Positions 1-7,363 of a stretch of 10,901 bases of DNA are shown here, in pieces. Under the pieces are notes generated by a model. The model made no database searches. It was given only the letters and a program-made list of their open reading frames with translations, and was not told the origin of the DNA. The translations under genes and the position numbers were made by a program. Within the stretch, counting starts at the first letter, position 1, and each line of letters opens with the position of its first letter. This DNA is from Methylocystaceae bacterium. GTDB taxonomy: Bacteria > Pseudomonadota > Alphaproteobacteria > Rhizobiales > Beijerinckiaceae. The stretch covers positions 10,214 to 21,114 of the forward strand of contig PQAN01000366.1 in the NCBI GenBank assembly GCA_003105285.1. The letters are read 5' to 3'.

Positions 1-1812
1 GCCGTCGCCGACGTCGTGCTCAATCAATTGTGGCGGCATACGTCGCTGCAGACGAGTTTCGCCGTCAACATGATCGCGCTCAATGGCGGTCGTCCGGAGT
101 TGTTGACGCTGAAGGACGTGCTGCTCGCCTTCATCGACTTCCGCGAAACCGTCGTCACACGGCGCACCAAGCATCGTCTGGCCAAGGCGCGCGACACGGC
201 GCATCTGCAGGTCGGCCTCGCCATTGCCGTCGCCAATATCGACGAGGTCATTCATCTCATCCGTTCGTCACCCGACGCGGCCGCCGCGCGCGAAGCGCTG
301 ATGGCGCGCGCCTGGCCCGCGAAGGATATGGCCCCGCTCGTCGCGCTTATCGCCGATCCGCGTCATGTGCTCGCCGACGACGGCACGATCCGGCTCTCGG
401 AGGCGCAGGCGCGCGCCATTCTCGATCTGCGCCTGCAGCGCTTGACCGCACTCGGCCGCGAGGAAATCTCCGAGGCGCTGAACAAGCTCGCCGCCGAGAT
501 CGCCGATTATCTGGAAATTTTGCGCTCGCGCGAGCGGCTGTTCGGCATCGTCAAGGACGAGTTCGCCGAAGTCAAAGCGCAATATGCGACGCCGCGGCGT
601 ACGCAGATCGTCGACGGCGACGGCGACGTCGAGGACGAAGATCTCATCGCCAGGGAAGACATGGTCGTCACCGTGTCGCACGCCGGCTACATCAAGCGCG
701 TGCCGCTCTCGACCTATCGCGCGCAGCGGCGCGGCGGCAAGGGCCGCTCGGGGATGCAGACGAAGGAGGAGGATTTCGTCCACCGCCTGTTCGTCGCCAG
801 CACGCATACGCCCGTGCTGTTCTTTTCCTCGCTCGGCCGCGCCTACAAGGAAAAGGTCTGGCGCCTGCCGCTCGCGGCGCCGCAGGCGCGCGGCAAGGCG
901 CTCGTCAATCTTCTGCCGCTCGAGCAGGACGAGCGCATCACCACGATCATGCCGCTGCCCGAGGACGAAGCGAGCTGGGAAAAGCTCGATGTGATCTTCG
1001 CGACGACCGGCGGCACGGTGAGGCGCAACAAGCTGTCGGATTTCTCCGACGTGCGCCGCTCCGGCATCATCGCGATGAAGCTCGACGAAGGCGAGGCGAT
1101 CGTCGACGTGCAGACCTCGGCCGATGACGACGACGTGCTGCTGACGACGCGCGAAGGACAGTGCATCCGCTTCCCCGTCACCGATGTGCGCGTGTTCCAG
1201 GGACGCACGTCCATGGGCGTGCGCGGCATTGCGCTCGGGCCCGACGATCGGGTGATTTCGCTCTCCATCCTGCGCCATTTCGAGGCGAGCGGCGAAGAGC
1301 GCGCGGCCTATCTGAGGCGCGCCGCCGCGCAGCGGCGCGGCGCGGGGCAGGAGCCGTCGGGCCAGGAGCCTGCAGGAGATGAGGCCGCCGTCGAGAGCGA
1401 GGAGACATCGAGCGCGATCGAACTCACCGAGGCGCGCTTCGGCCAGATGGCGGAGGCCGAGCAGATCATCCTGACCGTCTCGGAGAACGGCTATGGCAAG
1501 CGCAGCTCGTCCTTCGAATATCGGATCACCGGGCGCGGCGGCAAAGGCATCGTCGCCATGGCCGTGAATCAGCGCAACGGCAAGCTCGTGGCTTCGTTCC
1601 CTGTCGGCAGGGGCGACGAGATCATGCTGGTGACAGACGGCGGTCAACTCATCCGCTGCCCCGTCGAAGGCATCCGCATCGCCGGCCGCGGCACGCAGGG
1701 CGTCATCGTCTTCGACACCGCCGAAGGCGAGCGGGTCGTCTCGGTCGAGCACATCGGCGAGACGGGAGCGGAGGAGGAGGCGACGCTCGGTGAGAACGGC
1801 GCGCTGGAATAG
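1..1812 (+). CDS. gyrA: DNA gyrase subunit A, C-terminal part (5' end outside the window)
   Basis: This is the A subunit of DNA gyrase, the type IIA topoisomerase that introduces negative supercoils as an A2B2 complex. The frame is open from base 1 and ends at a TAG, giving 603 codons. About the first third, including the catalytic tyrosine region, is missing, so no start should be assigned here. Visible parts are the end of the breakage-reunion core (LQTSFAVNMIALNGGRP at fragment residues 16-32), the long coiled-coil helices and C-gate (about 40-205), and the beta-pinwheel DNA-wrapping domain from about 214. The GyrA box QRRGGKG, diagnostic for gyrase as opposed to topoisomerase IV, lies at 724-744. 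A later variant (GRGGKG) sits near 1530. An acidic and Gln/Gly-rich insertion of about 60 residues (1279-1464) interrupts the pinwheel before the VSENGYGKRS blade, as I recall for alphaproteobacterial GyrA. No terminator is evident between gyrA and the next gene. Confidence 0.97.
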   Translation, partial: AVADVVLNQLWRHTSLQTSFAVNMIALNGGRPELLTLKDVLLAFIDFRETVVTRRTKHRLAKARDTAHLQVGLAIAVANIDEVIHLIRSSPDAAAAREALMARAWPAKDMAPLVALIADPRHVLADDGTIRLSEAQARAILDLRLQRLTALGREEISEALNKLAAEIADYLEILRSRERLFGIVKDEFAEVKAQYATPRRTQIVDGDGDVEDEDLIAREDMVVTVSHAGYIKRVPLSTYRAQRRGGKGRSGMQTKEEDFVHRLFVASTHTPVLFFSSLGRAYKEKVWRLPLAAPQARGKALVNLLPLEQDERITTIMPLPEDEASWEKLDVIFATTGGTVRRNKLSDFSDVRRSGIIAMKLDEGEAIVDVQTSADDDDVLLTTREGQCIRFPVTDVRVFQGRTSMGVRGIALGPDDRVISLSILRHFEASGEERAAYLRRAAAQRRGAGQEPSGQEPAGDEAAVESEETSSAIELTEARFGQMAEAEQIILTVSENGYGKRSSSFEYRITGRGGKGIVAMAVNQRNGKLVASFPVGRGDEIMLVTDGGQLIRCPVEGIRIAGRGTQGVIVFDTAEGERVVSVEHIGETGAEEEATLGENGALE

Positions 1813-1830
1813 ATTTTTTTGAGGCGGATC

Positions 1831-2466
1831 ATGTTGACCATCTGGGGACGACGCAATTCTTTCAATGTCCAAAAAGCCATGTGGCTCGTCGGCGAATTGG
1901 GCCTCGGGCATGAGCATATTCCGCTCGGCGGGCCGTTCGGCGGCCTCGACGACCCGGCCTTCCTAGCGCGCAATCCGCACGGCCGCATTCCCGTCATCGA
2001 CGACGACGGGACGATCGTTTGGGAATCACACGCGATCTTGCGCTATCTCGCCGCGCGCTACGGCGGCGAGCGCTTCTGGCCGAGCGATCCGGCCGCGAGG
2101 TCTCATGCCGACCGCTGGATGGACTGGGCGCAGACGACGCTCCAGCCCGAGTTCCTGAATGGCGTGTTCTGGGGCTATTATCGCACGCCCGAGCCGCAGC
2201 GGAACTGGCCGGCGATCCACGCCAGCGTCGCGCGCACCGCCGAACATTACAAGCTGCTCGACCGCTGGCTCGCCGACAAGAAATTTCTCGCCGGCGACGA
2301 ACTCACGCTCGCCGACATTCCGGCCGGAACGACGCTCTATCGCTATTTCGATCTCGACATCGAGCGGCCGTCCATTCCCAACGTCGAGGCGTGGTACGCG
2401 CGGCTGCGCGAGCGCCCCGCCTACGCCGAGCATGTGATGGTTCCCTTCGCCGATTTGAAAGGCTAG
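1831..2466 (+). CDS. Glutathione S-transferase family protein
   Basis: This is a cytosolic GST-fold protein of 211 residues, a normal length for the family. The N-terminal thioredoxin-like domain (about 1-78) has the beta-type signature GRRNSFNVQKAMW. Ser10 is the likely glutathione-activating residue, Pro54 is the cis-proline in RIPVI, and Glu65-Ser66 form the gamma-glutamyl binding pair in WESHAILRYLA. The helical C-terminal domain (about 88-205) has the N-capping motif LTLADI at 158-163. It probably conjugates or reduces electrophiles with glutathione, but the substrate cannot be read from the sequence. I chose the ATG at 1831 because the family alignment begins at MLTIWG and a GAGG Shine-Dalgarno lies at 1821-1824, six bases before it. 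An in-frame TTG at 1819 lies in a T-run and precedes that site. The gene follows gyrA by 18 bp and may be transcribed with it. Confidence 0.93.
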   Translation: MLTIWGRRNSFNVQKAMWLVGELGLGHEHIPLGGPFGGLDDPAFLARNPHGRIPVIDDDGTIVWESHAILRYLAARYGGERFWPSDPAARSHADRWMDWAQTTLQPEFLNGVFWGYYRTPEPQRNWPAIHASVARTAEHYKLLDRWLADKKFLAGDELTLADIPAGTTLYRYFDLDIERPSIPNVEAWYARLRERPAYAEHVMVPFADLKG

Positions 2467-2508
2467 GCGCGCATGGCGCGCGCGCTCCATTTTCGGTAGG
2501 ATGATTTC

Positions 2509-3063
2509 ATGGGCGTCGTTCCGCAGACACGGCTGACCGCCGAAGAATTCATCGCCTGGGCCGAGGGGCGGCCCGAGCGGTACGAACTCGTCGACGGGGA
2601 AATTTTCGCCCAGGCGTCAGAGCGCCTCGCCCACGCCAAGGTGAAAGGCGCCATCTATGTCGCCCTGCGCGAGGCCGTGCGAAAGCGCGGCGCGCCCTGC
2701 CACGTCCTTCCGGACGGCATGGCCGTGCGGGTGGACGACCGGACCGTCTTCGAGCCGGACGCGCAGGTCTATTGTGGACCCGAGCTCGATCCGTCGACGC
2801 TGCTCGTCGAAAATCCGATCATCGTCGTCGAGGTCCTGTCGCCCTCGACGGGCCGCAACGACGCGCTCGGCAAGCTCGATGGCTATTTCCGCCTCGCGAG
2901 CATCCGGCATTATCTCATCGTCTATCCGGACAGGCCGCTCGTCATTCATCACGCGCGAGGGGAGGGGGCGGATATTCTGACGCATGTCATCCGCGAGGGC
3001 GAGGTGAGGCTCGATCCGCCGGGGCTCGTCTTCTCCTTCGCGGACATCTACGGCGCGGGATGA
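2509..3063 (+). CDS. Uma2 family endonuclease-like protein (DUF820, PD-(D/E)XK fold)
   Basis: This 184-residue protein matches the Uma2/DUF820 family, which adopts a restriction-endonuclease-like fold and is especially expanded in cyanobacteria. Its cellular role is not established. The layout is typical: N-terminal LTAEEFIAWAE, RYELVDGEI with Glu31, the acidic EPDAQVY with Asp84, the core strand VVEVLSPST with Glu108, a lysine at 122 in GKLDGYF where the migrated catalytic Lys usually sits, then SIRHYLIVYPD. All candidate metal-binding and catalytic positions appear intact, so it could be active. The ATG at 2509 is preceded by TAGG (2497-2500) at a workable distance. The ATG at 2501 is out of frame. 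It begins 42 bp after the GST stop and could share its transcript. No partner such as a methyltransferase or antitoxin lies beside it. Confidence 0.88.
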   Translation: MGVVPQTRLTAEEFIAWAEGRPERYELVDGEIFAQASERLAHAKVKGAIYVALREAVRKRGAPCHVLPDGMAVRVDDRTVFEPDAQVYCGPELDPSTLLVENPIIVVEVLSPSTGRNDALGKLDGYFRLASIRHYLIVYPDRPLVIHHARGEGADILTHVIREGEVRLDPPGLVFSFADIYGAG

Positions 3064-3091
3064 ACGGCGCAGCTCGGCTTCTGGTGCGGCG

Positions 3092-3108
3092 TCGCCGCGA
3101 AGCGGCGA
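3092..3108 (+). terminator. Possible weak terminator hairpin after the Uma2 gene
   Basis: A perfect 7-bp stem, TCGCCGC / GCGGCGA, with a three-base GAA loop begins about 30 bases after the Uma2 stop. No U-tract follows, so it is not a canonical intrinsic terminator. It could slow polymerase, protect the mRNA 3' end, or be chance in GC-rich DNA. Confidence 0.3.
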
Positions 3109-3274
3109 ATCCAACTCGGCGGAAACCGAATGAATAGACGTCACGGTCGCGTCGGCGATACGGCCGACGAGGTCGGCGATGTGCTCGGTCGCACAGCGGC
3201 GGGTCGGTGGGCCGCCTAGTCTCCTCACTATCCGATCACGCGAATGTCTCGCGGCGGCTTTGATGGAGAAAGTT

Positions 3275-3607
3275 ATGTCGAAAGTGCTTTTCGTCGACAC
3301 GAAGCAGGAAGTTACGCTCGCGCCGGGCGAGACCAAGCATTTGTGGTGGAACAACGCCTCGCCGAGCAACGCCGTCTGGTCGGCCAACGCCGTTCCCTTC
3401 GCGACCGGCAGCACGCTGACGGGATTTTCGCAGGACACGCAGATCGAGATCACCCGCCTGTGGCGGCGCTATCAGGTGATCGAGCACGCTCCGCCGAACT
3501 CGCAGATTTCGAACACGACGGAGGAGACGGAAATTCATTACGAGGTGAAGAATATCGGCGGCTCGGCCGCGAAATTCCACATCGTCCTGAGCGCGATCTA
3601 CGCTTGA
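3275..3607 (+). CDS. Hypothetical protein, 110 residues, predicted beta-rich, function unknown
   Basis: I do not recognise this family. The protein begins MSKVLFVDTKQEVTLAPGE and ends KFHIVLSAIYA. It has no cysteine, no signal peptide and no membrane segment. It alternates short hydrophobic stretches with polar turns (LFVDTK, EVTLAPGE, HLWWNN, IEITRLWRRYQVIE, IHYEVKNIGG, FHIVLSAIY), which suggests a small cytosolic beta-sandwich. Several aromatic residues (Trp24, Trp25, Trp35, Trp63) could form a ligand-binding face, but that is speculation. I chose the ATG at 3275 because GGAG at 3265-3268 lies six bases upstream. The ATG at 3263 lacks such a site, and the upstream extension to 3179 looks non-coding. 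The gene is separated from Uma2 by 211 bp and ends in its own intrinsic terminator, so it is probably expressed alone. Confidence 0.8.
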   Translation: MSKVLFVDTKQEVTLAPGETKHLWWNNASPSNAVWSANAVPFATGSTLTGFSQDTQIEITRLWRRYQVIEHAPPNSQISNTTEETEIHYEVKNIGGSAAKFHIVLSAIYA

Positions 3608-3613
3608 GGCCGC

Positions 3614-3649
3614 AAGGGCCGCCGTGGGTGCGGCGGCCTTCTTTGTTTA
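3614..3649 (+). terminator. Intrinsic terminator of the 110-residue unknown gene
   Basis: A 7-bp GC stem, GGCCGCC (3617-3623) with GGCGGCC (3632-3638), has an 8-base loop and is followed directly by the T-rich tract TTCTTTGTTT. It starts seven bases after the stop codon. The last bases overlap the end of the convergent ilvD gene. On the minus strand there is no T-run, so it looks one-directional. Confidence 0.8.
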
Positions 3650-5485
3650 CGGCAATTCCCGCACCGCACCGCGCGCGGCGCTCGTCGTCATCGCCGCGTA
3701 GGCGCGTAGCGCCTTCGAGACCTTGCGGGCGCGCGTCGCCGGTTTCCAGGCGTCCTTGCCGCGCGCGTCCTGCGCCGCGCGGCGTTTCGTCAATTCGTCA
3801 TCCGCGACGGCGAGGCGGATCGAGCGCCCGGGAATGTCGATCTCGATGCGATCGCCCTCCTGCACCAACCCGATCGTTCCGCCTTCCGCCGCCTCCGGCG
3901 AGACATGGCCGATGGAGAGGCCCGATGTGCCGCCGGAGAAGCGTCCGTCGGTGATGAGCGCGCAGGCCTTGCCGAGGCCTTTCGATTTCAGATAGCTCGT
4001 CGGGTAGAGCATCTCCTGCATCCCGGGACCGCCGCGCGGACCTTCGTAACGAATGACCACGACGTCGCCAGCGACGATTCTGCCCGCGAGAATCGCTTCG
4101 ACCGCCGCGTCCTGGCTCTCGAACACGCGCGCGGGGCCGGAGAATTTCAGGATCGACTCGTCGACGCCCGCCGTCTTCACGATGCAGCCGTCCTCCGCCA
4201 GATTGCCGGTGAGGACGGCAAGCCCGCCATCCTTGGAGAAGGCGTGCGCCGCGTCGCGGATCGCGCCCTTTTCGCGGTCGACGTCGAGCGCGTCGAACCG
4301 GCGCTCCTGGCTGAAGGCTTGCTGCGTCGGCACGCCGCCGGGCGCGGCGCGGAAGAAGGTCGCGACGCTCTCGCTGTTGCTCTGGCGCACGTCCCAGCGC
4401 CGCAGCGCCTCGCCGAGCGTGGCGCTATGCACTGTCGGCAAATCTTCATGCAGCAGGCCGGCGCGCGCCAATTCGCCGAGAATGGCGAAAATGCCGCCGG
4501 CGCGATGCACGTCCTCGAGATGTACGTCCGGCACGGAGGGCGCGACCTTGCACAACACCGGAACGCGCCGCGACAGGCGATCGATGTCGGCCATCGTGAA
4601 GGGGACTTCGGCCTCGTAAGCGGCGGCGAGAATATGCAGCACCGTATTCGTCGAGCCGCCCATGGCGATATCGAGAGTCATCGCATTCTCGAAAGCTTCG
4701 AAACGCGCGATCGAGCGCGGCAGCACGCTCGCGTCCTCCTGCTCGTACCAACGGCGCGCCAGATCGACGATCAAATGTCCCGCCTCGACGAACAGCCGCT
4801 TGCGGTCGGCATGCGTCGCCAGCGCCGTGCCATTGCCGGGCAGCGCCAGGCCCAGCGCTTCGGCGAGGCAGTTCATCGAATTGGCCGTGAACATGCCGGA
4901 GCAGGAGCCGCAGGTCGGGCAGGCGGAGCGTTCGATGACGGCGACGTCGGCGTCGGTCACCTTGTCGTCGCCGGCGGCGACCATCGCGTCGACGAGATCG
5001 AGCGCATGCTTTTCGCCATGAAGCGTGACCTTGCCGGCCTCCATCGGCCCGCCGGAGACGAACACGGTCGGAATGTTCAGCCGCAGCGCGGCCATCAACA
5101 TGCCGGGGGTGATCTTGTCGCAATTGGAGATGCAGACCAGCGCGTCGGCGCAATGGGCGTTGACCATATATTCGACGCTGTCGGCGATGATCTCGCGCGA
5201 GGGCAGGGAATAGAGCATCCCGTCATGGCCCATCGCGATGCCGTCGTCGACGGCGATCGTGTCGAACTCCTTGGCGACTCCGCCCGCCTTCTCGACCTCG
5301 CGCGCGACGAGCTGGCCGAGGTCCTTCAAATGGACATGGCCGGGCACGAATTGCGTGAAGGAATTGGCGACGGCGACGATCGGCTTGCCGAAATCCTCGT
5401 CCTTCATGCCGGTGGCGCGCCACAGGCCGCGCGCGCCCGCCATATTGCGGCCGTGAGTGGTGGTGCGGGAGCGAAACGGCGGCAT
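3647..5485 (-). CDS. ilvD: Dihydroxy-acid dehydratase
   Basis: IlvD removes water from 2,3-dihydroxyisovalerate and 2,3-dihydroxy-3-methylvalerate to give the keto acids that lead to valine, leucine and isoleucine. The enzyme is cytosolic and depends on an iron-sulphur cluster. The 612 residues match the E. coli form (616) almost end to end: TTTHGRNMAGARGLWRATG at 8-26, CDKITPGMLMA at 122-132, ACPTCGSCSGMFTANSMN at 188-205, and TDGRFSGG near the C-terminus. Cys122 and Cys195 are expected cluster ligands. The residue before HVHL is Gly (VPGHVHL, about position 49), as in the E. coli-type enzyme, where [2Fe-2S] homologues carry Cys. This favours the oxygen-sensitive [4Fe-4S] type. The ATG at 5485 has a modest AAAGAGA site upstream. 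No other ilv gene is adjacent, and the upstream region shows no branched-chain-rich leader peptide. The 3' end converges on the unknown gene. Confidence 0.98.
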   Translation of the reverse strand: MPPFRSRTTTHGRNMAGARGLWRATGMKDEDFGKPIVAVANSFTQFVPGHVHLKDLGQLVAREVEKAGGVAKEFDTIAVDDGIAMGHDGMLYSLPSREIIADSVEYMVNAHCADALVCISNCDKITPGMLMAALRLNIPTVFVSGGPMEAGKVTLHGEKHALDLVDAMVAAGDDKVTDADVAVIERSACPTCGSCSGMFTANSMNCLAEALGLALPGNGTALATHADRKRLFVEAGHLIVDLARRWYEQEDASVLPRSIARFEAFENAMTLDIAMGGSTNTVLHILAAAYEAEVPFTMADIDRLSRRVPVLCKVAPSVPDVHLEDVHRAGGIFAILGELARAGLLHEDLPTVHSATLGEALRRWDVRQSNSESVATFFRAAPGGVPTQQAFSQERRFDALDVDREKGAIRDAAHAFSKDGGLAVLTGNLAEDGCIVKTAGVDESILKFSGPARVFESQDAAVEAILAGRIVAGDVVVIRYEGPRGGPGMQEMLYPTSYLKSKGLGKACALITDGRFSGGTSGLSIGHVSPEAAEGGTIGLVQEGDRIEIDIPGRSIRLAVADDELTKRRAAQDARGKDAWKPATRARKVSKALRAYAAMTTSAARGAVRELP

Positions 5486-5510
5486 CGGAATCTCTTTCGT
5501 TGGGGCTGCC

Positions 5511-5565
5511 GGACCGCGAGCCTTCAGGCTCGCCGCGGCTATGCGAGCCTGAAAGCTCGCGGTCC
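5511..5565. repeat. REP-like paired palindrome (BIME-like) upstream of ilvD
   Basis: Two 23-base units lie in inverted orientation, 5511-5533 and 5543-5565, separated by nine bases (CGCGGCTAT). They match at 22 of 23 positions. Each unit starts from the outside with GGACCGCGAGC and is itself a small palindrome: GCGAGCC TTCA GGCTCGC on the left, GCGAGC CTGAAA GCTCGC on the right. It can therefore form two tandem hairpins or one long cruciform. This layout is that of paired repetitive extragenic palindromes mobilised by RAYT (TnpA-REP) transposases. No second copy lies in this window, so its repetitive nature is inferred. Confidence 0.7.
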
Positions 5566-5632
5566 GGGTGGCGCATGAACTAGCCTATGGCGCCGACCCT
5601 CGCAACCAGCGAGAGGCGAAGGCCAAAAGCCA

Positions 5633-5664
5633 ACGGCCGGAAACGCGCTCGCGTCTCCGGCCGT
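5633..5664 (-). terminator. Long-stem intrinsic terminator downstream of rplI
   Basis: Read on the minus strand, ACGGCCGGAGACGCG is followed two bases later by CGCGTTTCCGGCCGT. This gives a stem of about 14 bp (one G-U pair) with a four-base loop. The sequence after it is TGGCTTTTGG, a modest U-tract. It starts about 32 bases after the rplI stop, so it should end the DUF2232-rplI transcript and insulate ilvD. The plus strand lacks a T-run after the hairpin. Confidence 0.7.
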
Positions 5665-5696
5665 CCCGTCCATAAACAGTGAAACGCGTCTTGCGA

Positions 5697-6263
5697 TCAG
5701 AGTTCGACGTCGCCGGCTTCCGCGAGCGCGGCGCCGACCTCGAGGCCGAGGTCGTCGAGCGTTGTCTCTTCACGAAGAGCGGCGGCTTCGCCGCGTGCCT
5801 GCCGTTCGGCCTCCTCGGCGGAGCGGGCGACATTGACGACGATCTTCACCTCGATCTCCGGATGCAGATGCACCGGCACATTATGCAGGCCGAGCGCTTT
5901 GATCGGATGCAGCAGAACGATCTGATCGCGGCTCAAGGTGAAGCCCGCGGCGGTCGCCGCCTCGGCGATGTCTCGGGTCGCCACCGAGCCATAGAGATGG
6001 CCGCTCTCGCCGGCCTGGCGGATGATCGTGAAGGTCTGGCCCTCGAGCTTCTCGGCGACCGCCGCGGCCTCGCCGCGCAGCGTGAGATTGCGCGCCTCGA
6101 TCTGCGCGCGCTGCGTCTCGAAATGCTTCTTGTTGGCCTCGGTGGCGCGCAGGGCTTTGCCGCGCGCGAGCAGGAAGTTGCGGGCGTATCCGTCGCGCAC
6201 GCGCACGGTGTCGCCGATCTGGCCGAGCTTGGCCACGCGCTCCAGCAGAATGACTTCGACCAT
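5697..6263 (-). CDS. rplI: 50S ribosomal protein L9
   Basis: L9 binds 23S rRNA near the L1 stalk base and helps keep the reading frame. It has two globular domains joined by a long helix. The N-terminal domain is unmistakable: MVEVILLERVAKLGQIGDT, then VRVRDGYARNFLLARGKAL. The connecting helix follows (about 40-75), then a C-terminal domain with GHLYGSVATRDIAEA and HPIKALGLHNVPVHLHPEI. At 188 residues it is longer than E. coli L9 (149). The excess is an acidic, Ala/Glu-rich tail after about residue 150, common in alphaproteobacteria. I chose the ATG at 6263 because the family begins at MVEVILLE and a strong AGGAG lies eight bases upstream. The frame stays open to 6698, but that extension is antisense-like noise. 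It lies 56 bp downstream of the DUF2232 gene and is probably co-transcribed with it. Confidence 0.97.
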   Translation of the reverse strand: MVEVILLERVAKLGQIGDTVRVRDGYARNFLLARGKALRATEANKKHFETQRAQIEARNLTLRGEAAAVAEKLEGQTFTIIRQAGESGHLYGSVATRDIAEAATAAGFTLSRDQIVLLHPIKALGLHNVPVHLHPEIEVKIVVNVARSAEEAERQARGEAAALREETTLDDLGLEVGAALAEAGDVEL

Positions 6264-6319
6264 TGTGATTTCTCCTCGTGTCTCTCTTTTGGTGTTCGTC
6301 CGGCTCGGCGCTTCGGATG

Positions 6320-7363
6320 TCAGCCGCGTCGTTCCTGCGCCGCTGCTTTGCGGGCGCGAAACGAGAAGGCCGCATCGGCGACGCCGAGGGCGGTAAAGAA
6401 GACGATCGGCCAGCCGAGCAAGCCGACGACGAAATAGATGATGGTGAGCGAGACGGCGCCCGCTCTCGCGCCGCGCAGCAGGGCATGGGCGACGGCGAGC
6501 CCCTGCAGCGCCAGCGCCAGCCCCAGCGTCTCGGCGACGATGAGCCCGATTTCGCCACCGATTTCGCCGAGCGTGGCGACGGCGACGGCGATGGCGAAAA
6601 CCGCCGAGACGGCGCGCGGCAGTACGAATTCGACGGCGATGTCCGGCCAGGGACGGCTCAACAGGCTGGACGCTTTCGCGATTTGGCCGGCGGCCCACAG
6701 GTTGAGCGAATGGGCGAGCAGCACATAAGCCGTGAGCGTCGCCGGAAAGGCGTAAGCCGCGACGCCCGACAGATGCTTGGCGTCGAGCCGATCGCCGAGG
6801 TCCTGGGCGCGGATCATATCCTCTATGATGAGGTAGGCCTTGGCGCGAAGCGGGTTCAACGCCTCGTCGAGGCTGCCGAAATGCAGAACCGCCGACGTCA
6901 CCGCGACGCTGGTCGCGACGACGAGCGCGACCCCCATCGAGAGAACGGCCCAGGCGGGGAGACGAGTCGTGAGCTTGTCGCGCTCGCGGACCGGCGCTCC
7001 GCTGACGACGAAAGCGCCCAGCGCGGCCGGAAGCGCGACGAGGAATCCGTAGACGAGGCCGAACACAGGATGCGGCCAGATGGACAGGAGTCCGGTTGCG
7101 ATGATGGCCGAGGTCGCGCCGTGGCGCAGTCCGAATCCGAGCGCGACGATCATGATCGGCAGCGGCGCGAGATGCGCGAGCAACAGCCCCGCGAGCGTGC
7201 CCTTGGTGATGACCGCGAACACCGCAGCGGCGGCCAGCCCTCCGCCGAGCGAGGCGAAGATCTGCGTCAGCGAGAAGTCGCTCTTGTCGGGCACGGGCAG
7301 CTTTTTCCGTTCGGGCAGAAACTGGGGCATAGGAGACAACGCAGTTTTGAGGGCGAGCGCCAT
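6320..7363 (-). CDS. DUF2232 family (YybS-like) integral membrane protein
   Basis: This 347-residue inner-membrane protein has about eight or nine hydrophobic segments, roughly at 35-53, 57-77, 82-96, 99-121, 137-160, 200-222, 250-268, 270-296 and 303-330. Its C-terminus is short and basic (RARKAAAQERRG). Composition and position directly before rplI fit the DUF2232 family found between rpsR and rplI in many alphaproteobacteria. The molecular function is unknown. Transport or envelope roles have been suggested for the fold, but nothing here decides. The start is uncertain. ATG 7363 gives the longest form but has no clear Shine-Dalgarno, and its first bases overlap a TATAAT on the same strand. 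ATG 7330 gives 336 residues and also lacks a clear site. The usual upstream rpsF and rpsR genes are absent here. Confidence 0.85.
   Translation of the reverse strand: MALALKTALSPMPQFLPERKKLPVPDKSDFSLTQIFASLGGGLAAAAVFAVITKGTLAGLLLAHLAPLPIMIVALGFGLRHGATSAIIATGLLSIWPHPVFGLVYGFLVALPAALGAFVVSGAPVRERDKLTTRLPAWAVLSMGVALVVATSVAVTSAVLHFGSLDEALNPLRAKAYLIIEDMIRAQDLGDRLDAKHLSGVAAYAFPATLTAYVLLAHSLNLWAAGQIAKASSLLSRPWPDIAVEFVLPRAVSAVFAIAVAVATLGEIGGEIGLIVAETLGLALALQGLAVAHALLRGARAGAVSLTIIYFVVGLLGWPIVFFTALGVADAAFSFRARKAAAQERRG

Noticed and set aside
1814..1820. Run of seven T just after the gyrA stop, as a possible terminator
   Set aside because: I could find no stable hairpin directly before it, and the next gene starts 18 bases after the stop. 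It also precedes the GST ribosome site.
268..1917. Minus-strand open frame of 549 codons opposite gyrA
   Set aside because: It is an antisense shadow of gyrA in high-GC DNA. Its composition is rich in Arg, Asp and His with no recognisable fold, and it extends over the GST start.
3151..3180. Repeated GTCGGCGAT and a GTCGGC / GCCGAC stem between the Uma2 and unknown genes
   Set aside because: The repeats are short and GC-biased, common by chance at this base composition. There is no promoter-like or operator-like spacing.
3179..3274. N-terminal extension of the 110-residue protein to 142 residues
   Set aside because: The extra residues (MCSVAQRRVGG and on) have no ribosome site before them and differ in character from the rest. 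The GGAG-led ATG at 3275 explains the start.
5486..5576. Possible leader peptide and attenuator for ilvD (minus-strand ATG at 5576)
   Set aside because: The frame reads through the palindrome without leucine, isoleucine or valine enrichment and continues out of frame into ilvD, so it lacks the features of a branched-chain attenuator.
3905..5578. Plus-strand open frame of 557 codons opposite ilvD
   Set aside because: It is a shadow of ilvD. The frame also runs through the REP-like palindrome, and no family features are seen.
6264..6698. In-frame upstream extension of rplI to 333 residues
   Set aside because: The extension overlaps the DUF2232 gene in another frame and is Arg-rich noise. L9 proteins start at the MVEVILLE residues, which have a strong ribosome site.
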